DNA of 64,000 nt from Monosiga brevicollis MX1 (taxonomy: Eukaryota > Opisthokonta > Choanoflagellata > Craspedida > Salpingoecidae). This document shows, piece by piece, positions 46,871-59,200 of this stretch. Where the stretch lies: contig NW_001865045.1 of assembly GCF_000002865.3 (NCBI RefSeq), forward strand, positions 489,545 to 553,544. The letters are read 5' to 3'. Below the pieces are notes generated by a model, which was not told the origin of the DNA, searched no databases, and saw only the letters and a list, made by a program, of their open reading frames with translations. Position 1 is the first letter of the stretch. Each line of letters begins with the position of its first letter. A program made the translations under genes and the position numbers.

Positions 46871-48304
46871 ATGCCTTTGTCAAACGTGATTGAGGCCAAG
46901 GTGCAGCTTTTCATGCCCGATGGCCCATCACGAGCCCCTGCCCGGCCCGTCAACCTACCACCGAGCCAGAGCAGTGAGCACCAGTCTTCATGCCCAGACG
47001 GCCAATCGTCGTCGCGTGGGTTGAAACTGGAGGACAGCGGCCGTCGCTGCAGCATCGTGGTGGATGATCCGGCCCTAGTCGCTGGTGACAATGTGGGAGA
47101 CAAGGAAACCAAAGCCTTGGACACCCAGAACGCCTTGGCTGAAACCGCATCTGTCAATCTACCTGCCTCTGCATGGCATGCCCTCTTGGAACAGCAGCAT
47201 GAGCTGCAGCACACGGTCACTCAGCTACGCGATCAATTGGAAGAGGAGCGAGAGGCCCGCGAAGCGCTGCGGGATGAGCTTCTGGCAGCCCGTGCATCCC
47301 ATGATATGGACCTTGTCCAGCTCCACAACGAGATGGACGACCTCAAAGATCAACTGCTAGAGCTTCAGCGCGTCGCCCCCGGGGGGCAGGCCTCGCCCAA
47401 GCGCCTGTCTGATGGTGGATACATGCAGATGCTACCCATGAACACACCTTTTCCCAGTAAAGTCCTGCGCACCGCCTCCCACTACGCCTCCCAGATGGCC
47501 CTGCATGCCGACCAGGAAGCAAACCCGGAGCTTGAGGGCATGGAAGTGGACAGCGATGGTCTACCAATGTGTGCCTCAGCGCATCCGCCGCTCTCCCGGC
47601 ACCAGTCGGACAGCTCGGTGGTGGAGAGTGCCTCCGCGGATGGCGGCAAAAAACTGCGGCGCCGCTGGTCCTTCTTCCGCCGCAAATCACAACCGGCCCT
47701 GCAAGAACACAAGGCTGCCAAGACGAGCAAGACACCAAACAAGAGCAACAAAGGTCATCGCCGCTCGCGGCGCAGCAAGCGTCAAAATGTCCCAGCCAGC
47801 ACCAATAGCAGCCGGGGTCCCTCGCGTCGAGGCTCCAAGGTTGCCCAAGAAGACGAGCTGCCCCTCGTTGATCCCGTTGCAACGGAAGACAGCCCTGGTC
47901 ATAATCAAGAAACCGACCAGGCACAGCAGGCGCCGGCCCAGCCTTCGCCCGCCTTTGTTACGCCGGCCGAGCTTCCACAGGAGGGAGCCACCAACATGAC
48001 AACACACCGCCTATGCTCGGAAGCGCCTAAACCCAAGCCCAAACCCAAACCCAAACCCAAACCCTCTGCCCAGGCTACTGCCCAGGCTGCTGCCCGGCCT
48101 GACTCGCCGGTCCACGGCCACCCGTCCGACTCCGCAACAGCAACGGCTGCTGCAGTGGATGAGCGAGAAGCCAAGCGTCGCGCCCTGGCCGAACGCCGAG
48201 CCCGCATCAAAGCCGACCGTACAGCCAAAGAAGAAGCCGTTCTGCATGACGCTTTGGCTGTGATCGATGGTTTGATCCTGACGGACGATGAGGACGACGC
48301 GTGA
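46871..48304 (+). CDS. Unrecognised coiled-coil protein with polybasic and (Pro-Lys)n segments
   Basis: I do not recognise this protein. A single open exon from ATG 46871 to the stop at 48302-48304 gives 477 residues. The first 95 are polar and disordered-looking. A coiled coil follows around residues 100-165 (HALLEQQHELQHTV, LEEEREAREALRDELLAAR, MDDLKDQLLELQ). Next come a basic cluster KKLRRRWSFFRRKSQP and further KR-rich sequence near 290-330 that could be nuclear-localisation or phospholipid-binding signals, then a Pro-Lys alternation at 48028-48064, and a last charged helix (REAKRRALAERRARIKADRTA) ending in the acidic TDDEDDA. No membrane helix or catalytic motif is seen. Absence of introns over 1.4 kb is unusual for this window. 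An upstream exon is possible. Confidence 0.7.
   Translation: MPLSNVIEAKVQLFMPDGPSRAPARPVNLPPSQSSEHQSSCPDGQSSSRGLKLEDSGRRCSIVVDDPALVAGDNVGDKETKALDTQNALAETASVNLPASAWHALLEQQHELQHTVTQLRDQLEEEREAREALRDELLAARASHDMDLVQLHNEMDDLKDQLLELQRVAPGGQASPKRLSDGGYMQMLPMNTPFPSKVLRTASHYASQMALHADQEANPELEGMEVDSDGLPMCASAHPPLSRHQSDSSVVESASADGGKKLRRRWSFFRRKSQPALQEHKAAKTSKTPNKSNKGHRRSRRSKRQNVPASTNSSRGPSRRGSKVAQEDELPLVDPVATEDSPGHNQETDQAQQAPAQPSPAFVTPAELPQEGATNMTTHRLCSEAPKPKPKPKPKPKPSAQATAQAAARPDSPVHGHPSDSATATAAAVDEREAKRRALAERRARIKADRTAKEEAVLHDALAVIDGLILTDDEDDA
48028..48064 (+). repeat. (CCCAAA)n inside a coding region, encoding Pro-Lys repeats
   Basis: Six or so units of AAACCC/AAGCCC, in frame, giving PKPKPKPKPKPKP. 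The unit resembles a plant-type telomere motif only by chance. Confidence 0.85.
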
Positions 48305-48641
48305 ACATGCCCTTCACATGAGATGTATTATACAGGTTGTCCCGCAGATGGCCACACGCTAACTTGTCCCCAACAATAAGCTTTGAGGCTTGCCAATTTG
48401 TTTGACAAGCACCTGCACCCGATGAGTTACACCAGTCAAACCCATGTCAATTCATGATCAATTTCCAACAACCAGCTTGCCTTTAATGATGAGACGAGTG
48501 ACACCGACAACGACGCGCAGTCACGCTTGGCGTGATAAGTGTGGATGCGCTAAACGCTGAGACCAGACAGGCTGTTGAACAGGAGGACTTAATCCCCCCA
48601 ACCCTCCCCTCCCTGGTCACCACAGAGATTCGTGACTCGAG
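48305..48641. other. Convergent 3' spacer between the coiled-coil gene and UBE2D
   Basis: 337 bp between opposing stop codons; unremarkable sequence, no AATAAA on either strand. Confidence 0.55.
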
Positions 48642-50064
<1,423 letters not shown>

Positions 50065-52682
50065 ATGTCGGCCCTCGCCCGGTAGGATGGACTTGAAGCT
50101 GAATCTTGGTGACGGTGTTCTTCCAGCATACTTGATGCCATTTGCATGCACTTCTCTCGCTTTTGCGGGCCCATTGCGCGGTGGCTGCAACTCTTGGTTT
50201 CGACCACCTTTATTCTGATGGTTGATTGTTGTTCTCCGCTTTGGGCAATGTACCTAGTCTTCTTCCCCGCCCGGTGCATGCCGAGGAGGACGATGAGCCA
50301 GAAGAGCAACTTGAGCAGGCCATTCAGGTACATCTTCCCTTCCTCTCAGCTTCTTCTGTGCATCCTGTCTGAACGGGTTGAGTGTCTTTCTCTCCCATGT
50401 TTGCCAGCGCCGCGTCTTGCGCCAAAATCTCAGCAGCTGGTGCTTAATATGCGGCCGTGTTTGCCCCACGTTCTCATGCCCGATTGTTGTTGATGTTTTT
50501 CTCTCTCTCTTAACCTTCATTCTTTCTTTTTTTGGCCCGATGTCATGGCGTCATTGCTGCCCGAATGCATTTTTTCTGGGGCTGAGCAGACTGTCGCATC
50601 GCGAATCCCCGCGTACGGCAAGCGTAAAGGCTATCTTCCCCGCAAACCTGAGGTGTGCCGCATGCTGTGGTGCTCTGGCTTGCTGTTCCCCACGGGGAAC
50701 CTTGAGGCAAAAGGCTTGCATTGGCTGGCCCCGCTCAGGCCCGCTGTTACCACAGGACTTTGGCGATGGCGGCGCGTTTCCCGAGCTGCACTTTGCCCAG
50801 TATCCTTTGGGCATGGGCTTGAAGGATAAGCAGGGCAACTCCAAGGCTGTGGTACCTGTGCAAGTGGATCAAAACGGCAAGATTCGCTATGACGCTCTGC
50901 TTCGCCATGGTCAGCGTAGCGACAAGATTGTGCACTCGACCTACGACAGTCTGGCTGCTGTGGACGTCACAAACGATGAAGAACGTCGTCAGGTTGGTCA
51001 TTCTCATTTGCTTTGTGTGTGTGTGTGTGTGTGTGTTGGTGTGTGTGCATGCACACTGCCTCTTTGCGCTCTCTTGCTTCGCGCCCTCGTGCGTGTAGTT
51101 GACCCATCAAAGCCATGGCATGCCAGTTATGCCTCGCCAATGTCGCTTCTCACCTTTGCTCTGCTCAACGCGCCACGACGAATGCAGATGCCCTCGGAAG
51201 ACACGGTGGAAGAGACAACGCTAAAGACGAAACAAGCTTTGGAAGAGCTCGTCAATGGCAAAATTCAAAACGTTCGCACCACACACGTGGACAAGGTCAA
51301 CCGAGATGCCACCTACATCCGCTACACGCCTGGACAGATTGATCAGCAGCACAACTCGGGTGCGCAGCAGCGCATCATCCGCATGGTCGATGTGCAGGTG
51401 GACCCGATGCAGCCACCCAAGTTTCGCACAAACAAAAAGATTCCCCGCGGCCCACCCTCGCCCCCGGCACCCGTGCTGCACTCGCCACCCCGCAAGGTGA
51501 CGGCTGACGAGCAGCGCAACATGCGCATCCCACCGTGCATTTCCAATTGGAAAAACTCCAAGGGTTTTGTGGTGCCGCTGGACAAGCGCATGGCAGCCGA
51601 CGGCCGTGCGCTGCAGGATGTGACGATCAATGACAAATTTGCCAAGCTCTCCGAGGCCTTGCACATTGCTGAGCGCAAATCACGCGAGGATATTGCCATG
51701 CGTCAAGACATTCAGAAGCGGGCGGCCCAAAAGGAGAAGGAGCGCAAGGAAGAGGTGCTGGCCAACATGGCGCGTCGGGCTCGTGAGGAGCGTGCGGGCA
51801 TCCGCCACGAGCTTGAGGACGAGGATGAGGAAGATTTGGAGCAGGTGGAGGCTCGCGAGCAGATCCGTCGCGAACGCGAGCGTGAACGCCGCCGTCAGAT
51901 GAACATTGCCAATGCGGCGCCAGACAAGCGCAACCGCCTAAACCGGGACAAGGAGCGCGATGTGTCGGAGCGCATTGCTTTGGGCCTGCCGGCTCCCAGC
52001 GCCGCGCAGCAGAGTGGTGGCTACGATACTCGTCTGTTTGGGCAGTCGCAGGGCATGGATGCAGGCTTCGGTGCAGATGACGGCTACAATGTGTACGACA
52101 AGCCGTTCCGTGGTGAACAAGCGCAAAGCATTTACAAGCCCAGCAAGGTGGACAACGTGTCGGCGGAGGACGAGTATGAAGCCATTGTACGTATGCACCC
52201 GCCGCGCGTGTTCGAGCAACATGTTCGACCCAAGCAAGGACCGACTCTTGTTGATGGGGAGGGGTTCGTGTGACTCGTCACCCTCGAGACGGAATGGAGA
52301 AAATGCCATCTCACTTGGTCTGCCCTGTTGGCACTGCTTTGTGTGTTTACAGAAAACTACGGATCGCTTCCGAGCCGACAAGGGATTCTCGGGTACAGAG
52401 TCGGGCTCCAAGCGCGGCGCGGCGCCTGTGCAGTTTGAAAAGTCCAACGATGACCTCTTTGGCCTCAATTCTTTCCTGGAAGAGGCCAAGGATGGCAAGC
52501 GCGGTGCTTCTGGGTAAGATTAGCTGGCTGCGCATTCACGCTCCCTGTTTCTGGTGCCTGATCCTGTGCCTGTGCCGCCCGCTCGTGCGTGCATGAAACA
52601 ACTGATGGCCGGCGGTCTGGTGCTGTGTTCTTCCTTGTGTAGGCGTGACGGTGATACGGATGCCAAACGCTCGGCGCGTTAG
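50065..52682 (+). CDS. SNW1: SNW1/SKIP/Prp45 spliceosome component
   Basis: Intrinsically disordered scaffold of the activated spliceosome and transcription coregulator. Seven exons: 50065-50081, 50258-50327, 50590-50652, 50756-50992, 51188-52186, 52353-52513 and 52643-52682, giving 528 residues (human 536). The first exon is only 17 bp (MSALA plus two bases). Landmarks in order: PAYGKRKGYLPRKPEDFGDG, FPELHFAQYPLGMG, YIRYTPGQ, IRMVDVQVDPMQPPKF, KKIPRGPPSPPAPVLHSP, the name-giving SNWKN at 248-252, IPLDKR-type VPLDKRMAADGR, AAPDKRNRL, IALGLPAPS, YDTRLFGQSQGMD, YNVYDKPFRG and QFEKSNDDLFGL-NSFLEEAK. The Lys-rich C-terminal tail of human SNW1 is shorter here. The intron 50993-51187 contains (GT)n and is open in frame. 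Confidence 0.96.
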
Positions 52683-52993
52683 TGCGAATGATTGCTTTTT
52701 TTTTTTTTTACATCTTGATCCTCTGCCCGTGCCTACTTTCTAGCCATTGTGGTCTCAGAGCTTGTCGAGCAGTGTAGTGTGGTCGAATGACACACAGTCC
52801 GGCAATTGATCGAGCAAACTTGAGTTGTCTTTTTTTTTTTCTTGGCCTCGCCCCTCAGGATGCTTGCGGACAATCCTGAATTGGATTGTGATACTTTTCT
52901 ACCACAAATCTATTCCCTTCCCTCAGATCCAGATTGCCTGTCGCCGATTGTAAGACAAAACCCGTTTCTCTCACTTTCTCTCCTCTCTGTTGC

Positions 52994-53045
<52 letters not shown>

Positions 53046-53349
53046 AAAAAAAAAAAAAAAAGGGCAGCGGAGAGCGTGCCTCGTCGGGAAGGCACTGCGT
53101 TGTTGTGTTGGTATAGTTTTTGATGGATCGTTGGTCACATTTGGAGGAGGGCAGGGGTGCCATTTGAGCTGAGCATGAAGCACTCTGCATTTTGAGTCGT
53201 CGGATCAGCTTGCATCGCGACCGCGAAGCGACGCAACGCCAGTGCTCATGAAATTGCCGCTGCTCGATTCTTGGCCGCCGCCTCCTTGGCTGTCTCCTTG
53301 GCCGATGCCTGCAATATAGCTCTTATCTTTGGACTTTGGCACCGTCATC
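52683..53349. other. Spacer between SNW1 and endophilin with (CT)n and A run
   Basis: 667 bp in tandem. T runs at 52690-52709 and 52831-52841, (CT)n at 53000-53045, A run at 53047-53062. The endophilin promoter presumably lies at 53060-53349. Confidence 0.5.
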
Positions 53350-55697
53350 ATGGCCAAGTGGTTGAACAAGCGTACCCAGGTTCGACTGGCCACTCGGCGC
53401 TCGAGGCTAACTTCTTTTCAACTCTGCGTTTTGGCAGTGTGCATCCACACTGCCAAGAGCAATGCCAACCCCACTTCCCACTCACGTTTCTGGCTTCTTG
53501 ATCCCATGACCGCTCCTCCCCGTACACTTGACCCGCTCGCAGGCTGTCACTGAGCGCCTGAACAAGGACACCAAGCGCACCGAGTATGAAACGGATTTCC
53601 AAGAACTTATCGATGTGAGAGCGCACTGATGGCGGACAAATGCTTGCTTCACCTCTTTCCCAGCTTCAGTCCTTGCGCACTGCTCACGTTTGTCGCCTCA
53701 TTATGGCATTGTACAGCAAACCGAGGCTACTCGCGCAGCTATTCAACGCCTTTTCAAGGATGTGCCGGTCTTTCTTCATCCCAACCCGGGTACGAAGCCA
53801 TTGCACTGTTTCAACATCGACACTCGCGCCAATCACTCTCTCATCCCACTTTCAATTTTTTTTTAACAATTCCTATTCAATCTCTGTGACATGGATAGCC
53901 GCTCGTGCCAAGGCGGCGATGGGCACGACGTACGCCAAAATGCGCAAGACAGCCTGTATGTCTTTTTTGAATCCGCATCAGATGCACCGTCCTCACCCTC
54001 CCGAGACAGCGCAGCTCAGACTTTGGAGCTCAACCACTCCCGCCTCAACCTGTTGATGTGGTTCCCTGCTCATCATCACCTATAGCCGAGCGCCGGTATC
54101 CTCATCATACCGGAGAGCTGGCTACAGTTTTGACCAAGAGTGCTGAGGAGTTTCCACCCGACTCAGGCTTTGGTAAGTCGTGTTTGCTAGCCCACAGCTC
54201 AGTTACGGGTACGCATTTGCCTGACAGCTTGCGACCCTCTCACGCCTCCTTGTAGGACAAGCCATGCGCCACGTCGGCGAGGCTCTTCAGAAAATTTGCG
54301 AAGCCCACCATGAGATGGTCTGTTTCAACCCGTTTGCAAATTACATTCCCTTTTTCACTCGCGTTTCATATTCAACCAATCGATCCCATCGACAAGGACT
54401 GGCTGTTTCATGTTTCTTGTGGCACCGCATCTGTAGGATGACGACGTGATGCAGCATTTGCTGGCCCCGATCAAGGAGACCCAGGATGGTGTTCTCAAGG
54501 ACTTGGCCAAGGAGCGCAAGAAAATGGAATCTCGCCGTCTGGATTACGATTACAAGGTTCTGCTCTCGTCGCGCGTTTGAACCACCAAATCGCACGAAAA
54601 GCCAAATTCCCGGCTCATTTAGGCACGTTGGCCCCTACTTTTAGAAGCGCAAGATTGAAACGGGCAAGAGCAGTTTCACAAACGATGACGTGAAGCAGGC
54701 TGAGGAAAAGTTTGCCGCCTCGCGCGAGATCTACGAAAACTCGATGCTCAACTTTTTGGACAACGACGTATGTACCTGCTCTTGGTCTAGCGCTGCCTTG
54801 TCCTGTCTTGCACTGTTTTGCATTGCCTTGCCTCCCAGCCTCGAACCAACCTGGCGTGCCAACCTGACATGGAAACCTGCACTTGATGGCTCGCATTTCC
54901 CGGGTCCGGCTATAGTCAGAGCAAGTGGGTCAGCTGCAAGCTTTCGTCAACGCCTACCTCAATGTGGCACGCCAATCTGTGGCAGCTCTCGAGGAAGCCC
55001 AAGAAGCCCTTGCGGAAACGTGCGTGATTTCTTGCCGCGTACCCACCCTCTAGCCAGTGCATGCGCGCTTAAGTTGGCGGCCAGCACACAACTTAACGCT
55101 GATGACTTGCCACCCCGCAGCCTTTCGGATGTGCAGAGCCGCCCACGCCGCGAGCCTCGCCCCCAGTCCACTTACAACTTTGACGACGATGACGACGACG
55201 ACGATTATGATGACGATGATGCGCGAGGTTGGCTTGCTGTCGATATAGTGTGCGTCCTAATAATAAACCACAATTTGAGTCTCATGTTTCGGCATGCCTT
55301 GTGTGCCCCACACAATCAGATATCCCGGCCGGCACCGGCCCTTGTTGCATTGCTGCCTATGACTTTGAAGCCGAGGCAGAAGGCGAGCTCAGCTTTGCCG
55401 AGGTAGGCCCCATGGTCCCGAGCCATTTACGGTGTTCAAAAGTACGATGAGTGACGCATGCTTTGCTTTGCCTTTGTTTCTTCATCACTCCTGCAGGGCC
55501 AGACCATCCGCCTTCTTAGCCGCCTTGATGAAAACTGGCTCGAGGGCGAACTCAACGGTCGCACCGGCATTTTCCCCTCCACCTGTAAGTTGTCAAGCTG
55601 CTCACAGTGCTCTGCGACCCTTCACAAACAAAAACCATGTCTCACGTCCGACACTGTTGTTAAACTTGCAGATGTTGAAATTGTGCGCGACCTGTAA
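53350..55697 (+). CDS. SH3GL: Endophilin (N-BAR plus SH3)
   Basis: Membrane-curving adaptor of endocytosis; the BAR dimer bends membrane and the SH3 domain binds Pro-rich dynamin and synaptojanin. Thirteen exons: 53350-53379, 53543-53614, 53717-53789, 53899-53955, 54086-54172, 54256-54317, 54437-54556, 54645-54767, 54916-55019, 55121-55227, 55320-55402, 55497-55584 and 55672-55697; 343 residues (human 352-368). The BAR part has VFLHPNP (human YLQPNP), [45 protein letters not shown] (human LEGRRLDFDYKKK) and [20 protein letters not shown] short linker with an Asp-rich run (55183-55220) replaces the animal Pro-rich linker. The SH3 domain runs from about residue 282, with [38 protein letters not shown]. 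Endophilin-B is less likely given the linker length and residues. Confidence 0.95.
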
Positions 55698-56265
55698 AGC
55701 CTGGGGCAGCTCTCCGATGCTTTGCACAAAACCACTGCTCACGCTTGTTTGATTTTCAATGACATGGCCGACCACGTTGTTCAGAAGCTTGATCTTCCCT
55801 ATCTTCAGCAATACCGCTTTCCATTGATCAGATTTTGTTTGCTTCTTTTTCTTTCCTGCCCGTCACGCTTTTTTTTTTGCGTTTATTCCTTCTCTTTTTG
55901 CACCGCCCTTTTCTGCCTCGTTGTTTGTCAATTGATGAAGGGCAGCACGTCCAGCGTAAAAGATGCTTCGCAAGCTGGCTGGATCAAGCGGCCATGATTT
56001 GAATCGACTTGTGTTCTGTACGCCAAAAGTCCAATAAATCGATCAATTGTCGAGCGGCGTTCGCAACCGCATTGCGCACCGCTTGAAGCGCCCGTTGTTG
56101 GTGGTCGATGACGTCCTCGTGCCACGTCCCAACATGGCACACAGTACCAGACGCTCAAAATGATGGAATGTCCCAGGTCTTTCAAAAAAGGAGAAAACTT
56201 GGTTGAAACGAACAAGACGTACACAAGAGCCTATGCCGCACATGACACTACTACTCAAACTGGAC
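55698..56265. other. Convergent 3' region of endophilin and POLR1A with crossing poly(A)-like signals
   Basis: 568 bp between opposing stops. AATAAA reads on the plus strand at 56033-56038, serving endophilin, and on the minus strand at 55882-55887, serving POLR1A. If both are used the two 3' UTRs overlap by about 150 bases. T runs lie at 55868-55878. Confidence 0.45.
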
Positions 56266-59200
56266 TCACGCCGAGGCGGTCATACGCTCCTTCACAAGCG
56301 GCTGAACCACCGAGCACACGCCCGTACCACCCGCCGTGACAGCACCCAGCACCAGGCGTGAAGAGTTGGACTGCAAGCAACGAGACACGCCCCATGCCGT
56401 GAGCTAGCGGTTTTGTCACTCGCCTCAAGGAGGATGCCACCATAGCGCATTGGCACCACCATGCATCTGCTGGCCATGACAAGTTCGTATTGGTGCTTAC
56501 CTGCAATGTGTCATGGTCACCACGGAGGGTCGAAGCGCGCAAAAAGTCAGTCGTTGACTCGAAGCTCATCTTCAAGAAGGGATCCGTGCTTGAACGCATC
56601 GAGATGCGGTTCATCCCACGATAATCTCCCTCAAAGGCCTGCGAGTGTCACGAAAGGGGAATGGAAATCGTGAGAAGAGAACACACATCGGCGCCGCTCT
56701 AATAGAGCCCTGGCATGTCATGACATCTGTCGTCGTTGGTAGCGATCGAACAAAAGCTTCGACATACCATGTAGTCGGCCACCAGGGACAAATGACGATG
56801 GTTGACAGCAATACCGTACACGTCGAACACGGCGGACAACTCGCGAATGATAGAACGCTGGCCGGCCTCCACGCCATACGTCTCGAACATCTGTGGTTCA
56901 ACAAGCATTAGGTAAGTCTTGGGACGCCAAATTCAGCCAAAAGGTTGGAGCAATACCCAGTCGGCACAAGTGCAGTCACCACTCACAGCGTTGACGTCGT
57001 TACACTTGAGGCTGTTCAGCTCCAACAACTCGGCATGTTGCCACAGCTCATAAATGTTCAAACCCTCCACTTGCAGTGTGTCTGGCTCGGGCACGTGCTG
57101 GATTCAAAAATGTTTGTGCCGGGTGAGCCCGCCACAAAACAGAGCCCCACGCCAGTAAAGTTTACAAATGTACAAGTGACGACACTTACATCCTGGCTTT
57201 TGACAACACGGCAAGACTTGATGCCCTTGGTCTCGCGGAGCATAATCTTCTTGGCGCTATTCTCCAGGATGGTCACAAACAGCATCTTTTGCATGCTTGC
57301 GGGAACCGCAAGCTCCACCTCCAGCCAGCGGCCCTTGGAATCGTAGTCGTAGTCGGCAATGGCCGGGCTCAATGCAATGACACGCTCACGATGCTTGCGA
57401 CGGGCGGCCTTTTGCTTCTACACACATAACCCAAGCAAACAATCATGTTCATCGTTAAAACTCGTGCATGAGACACACCAGGGCCATTTTCAGCAAAAGT
57501 GCACGATAAAAAACGCAATTTCGTACCGAGGTCGGCGCCACAGAAGTAGCAACGGCAATCTTGGCCAATTCTGCCACTTGCTGATCAGTCGCGTGCTCCA
57601 GGTCATTGTCAGAACCATGACCTTCATCGGCTTCCATGTCCACGTCGTTGGCGAATGCTTCGTCATCATCAGAATCGCCGGCATTTTGATCTTCATCCTG
57701 ACGCGGCGCGGCCAGCGTACCATCACCCTCACCAATCTCTTCAGCATCGCTATTCTCGTCCTCGGGTTCACTCTATGTATGGGTGTAAACACAATATCGA
57801 AACGCGTAAGCAAAAGTGTGATTCCACATTCCAAAACCAGTCCCGTGCATCAAGCTGCCATCAGCCTCACCTCGGCACCACCGCGGTTCGCCTCCACATC
57901 TGCTCCGTCAGCATCGTCGCCACCCTCTTGATCATGAGCTTCAGCGTCATCGCCATCGCCCTGAGCAATGATCTTGTCGCTGCTGCTGGTCACGATGCTG
58001 CGATGGCCCATTTTGAAGAGGCGGGCCACGACCTTGTTTTCCAATGCCTTGAAAAGCTCCTTGCGACCAATACCAAAGACTTCTTCGTACTCCTCCTTGT
58101 CGATCAAGGAGAGGCGAATGCGATAGCTACGGAAGCGATCGCCGTCCCGGCTTGCCGCCAGTTTTGAGTGCACCTCAACGCGATCAAGCACGTCGCTGAG
58201 GCGCACAGGTGCCAGTCGGGCTGCCAGGGAGCGAGCACGCTCCTGGATCTGGGGCACGCTCAAGCGTAGAGGCACAATCATGATGGGCGTCTTGGCAGCC
58301 TTGCTGGCCGTCATGACAATTTCGCGCAAGCGCGGGATACCAAGCGTAACGTTGACGTCACCGCGACCGGCAAAGTGGAAGGTGTTGAGCGTCATCTGCG
58401 TGGAGGGTTCACCAATGGACTGGGCGGCCAAGATGCCCACAGGCTCGCCAGGCTCAGCCACCGCACGGCAGCTGATCAAGTACATGAGCTGCTCAAAGCG
58501 CTTGGCATCCAACCCCTTGCTGAGGTCGGCCAAGCGTGCTGGATCCTTGGTCAAGTAGCCTTGCAGCTTCTTGTAGAAATTCTCCGAGACGCAGCCAAAG
58601 TGTGTATCCGGGCGCAAGGTCGCCAAGACGGGGTCGTGCTTTGCAGGTTGTGCAATGGCCTCCTGTTGCATCTTGCCCGCTTGACGCTTGGCACGCTAGA
58701 TATGGAAACGGAGAGCCATGCCCCACATTGAGTGAACTCCAGTCCGCGACACAAGACCAAGCAATAGACACCCTTCCCCTTTCGTGAAAGAAAGTAAAAA
58801 GCCAAATCATCATATTAAAAAAAAAAAAAAAAACTACCTTTCCGGGAAAGGCGTCACCCAGGGCCTCGACGTTGTAGCGGCTCAATAACGCCGGGTAATT
58901 GAGCGCCATAAAGTCAAAGTTGGTCAAAGAGTTTGTCTTTGTGACGTCCAAAGCATCCTCACCATAACTGAAACAAGCGAGAGCGAAAGAAGAAATAAAG
59001 TAAGTGAGTGGCAATCAAAACCAACATGTCAGACCCATCATGTGCTGCGCTTCAACGCAAAGCGGTCGAAACCCGAAACAACGGAAAGAAGTGAGCACCA
59101 ACCGGAACTGAACGACGGAGCCGTCGCTGTCCCGCACGGTCAGATCGTAGTGAACCTTGATATCTTCCAGGTGCTTGATCAAGCAGCGCTGCAGGTATCC

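Noticed and set aside
46660-47220. Minus-strand frame of 186 codons over the coiled-coil gene
   Set aside because: No family features; antisense to a frame with consistent coiled-coil heptads and a plausible ATG.
48028-48064. Interstitial telomere repeat (AAACCC)
   Set aside because: Only six units, in frame within a coding region as Pro-Lys repeats, with AAG/AAA codon variation.
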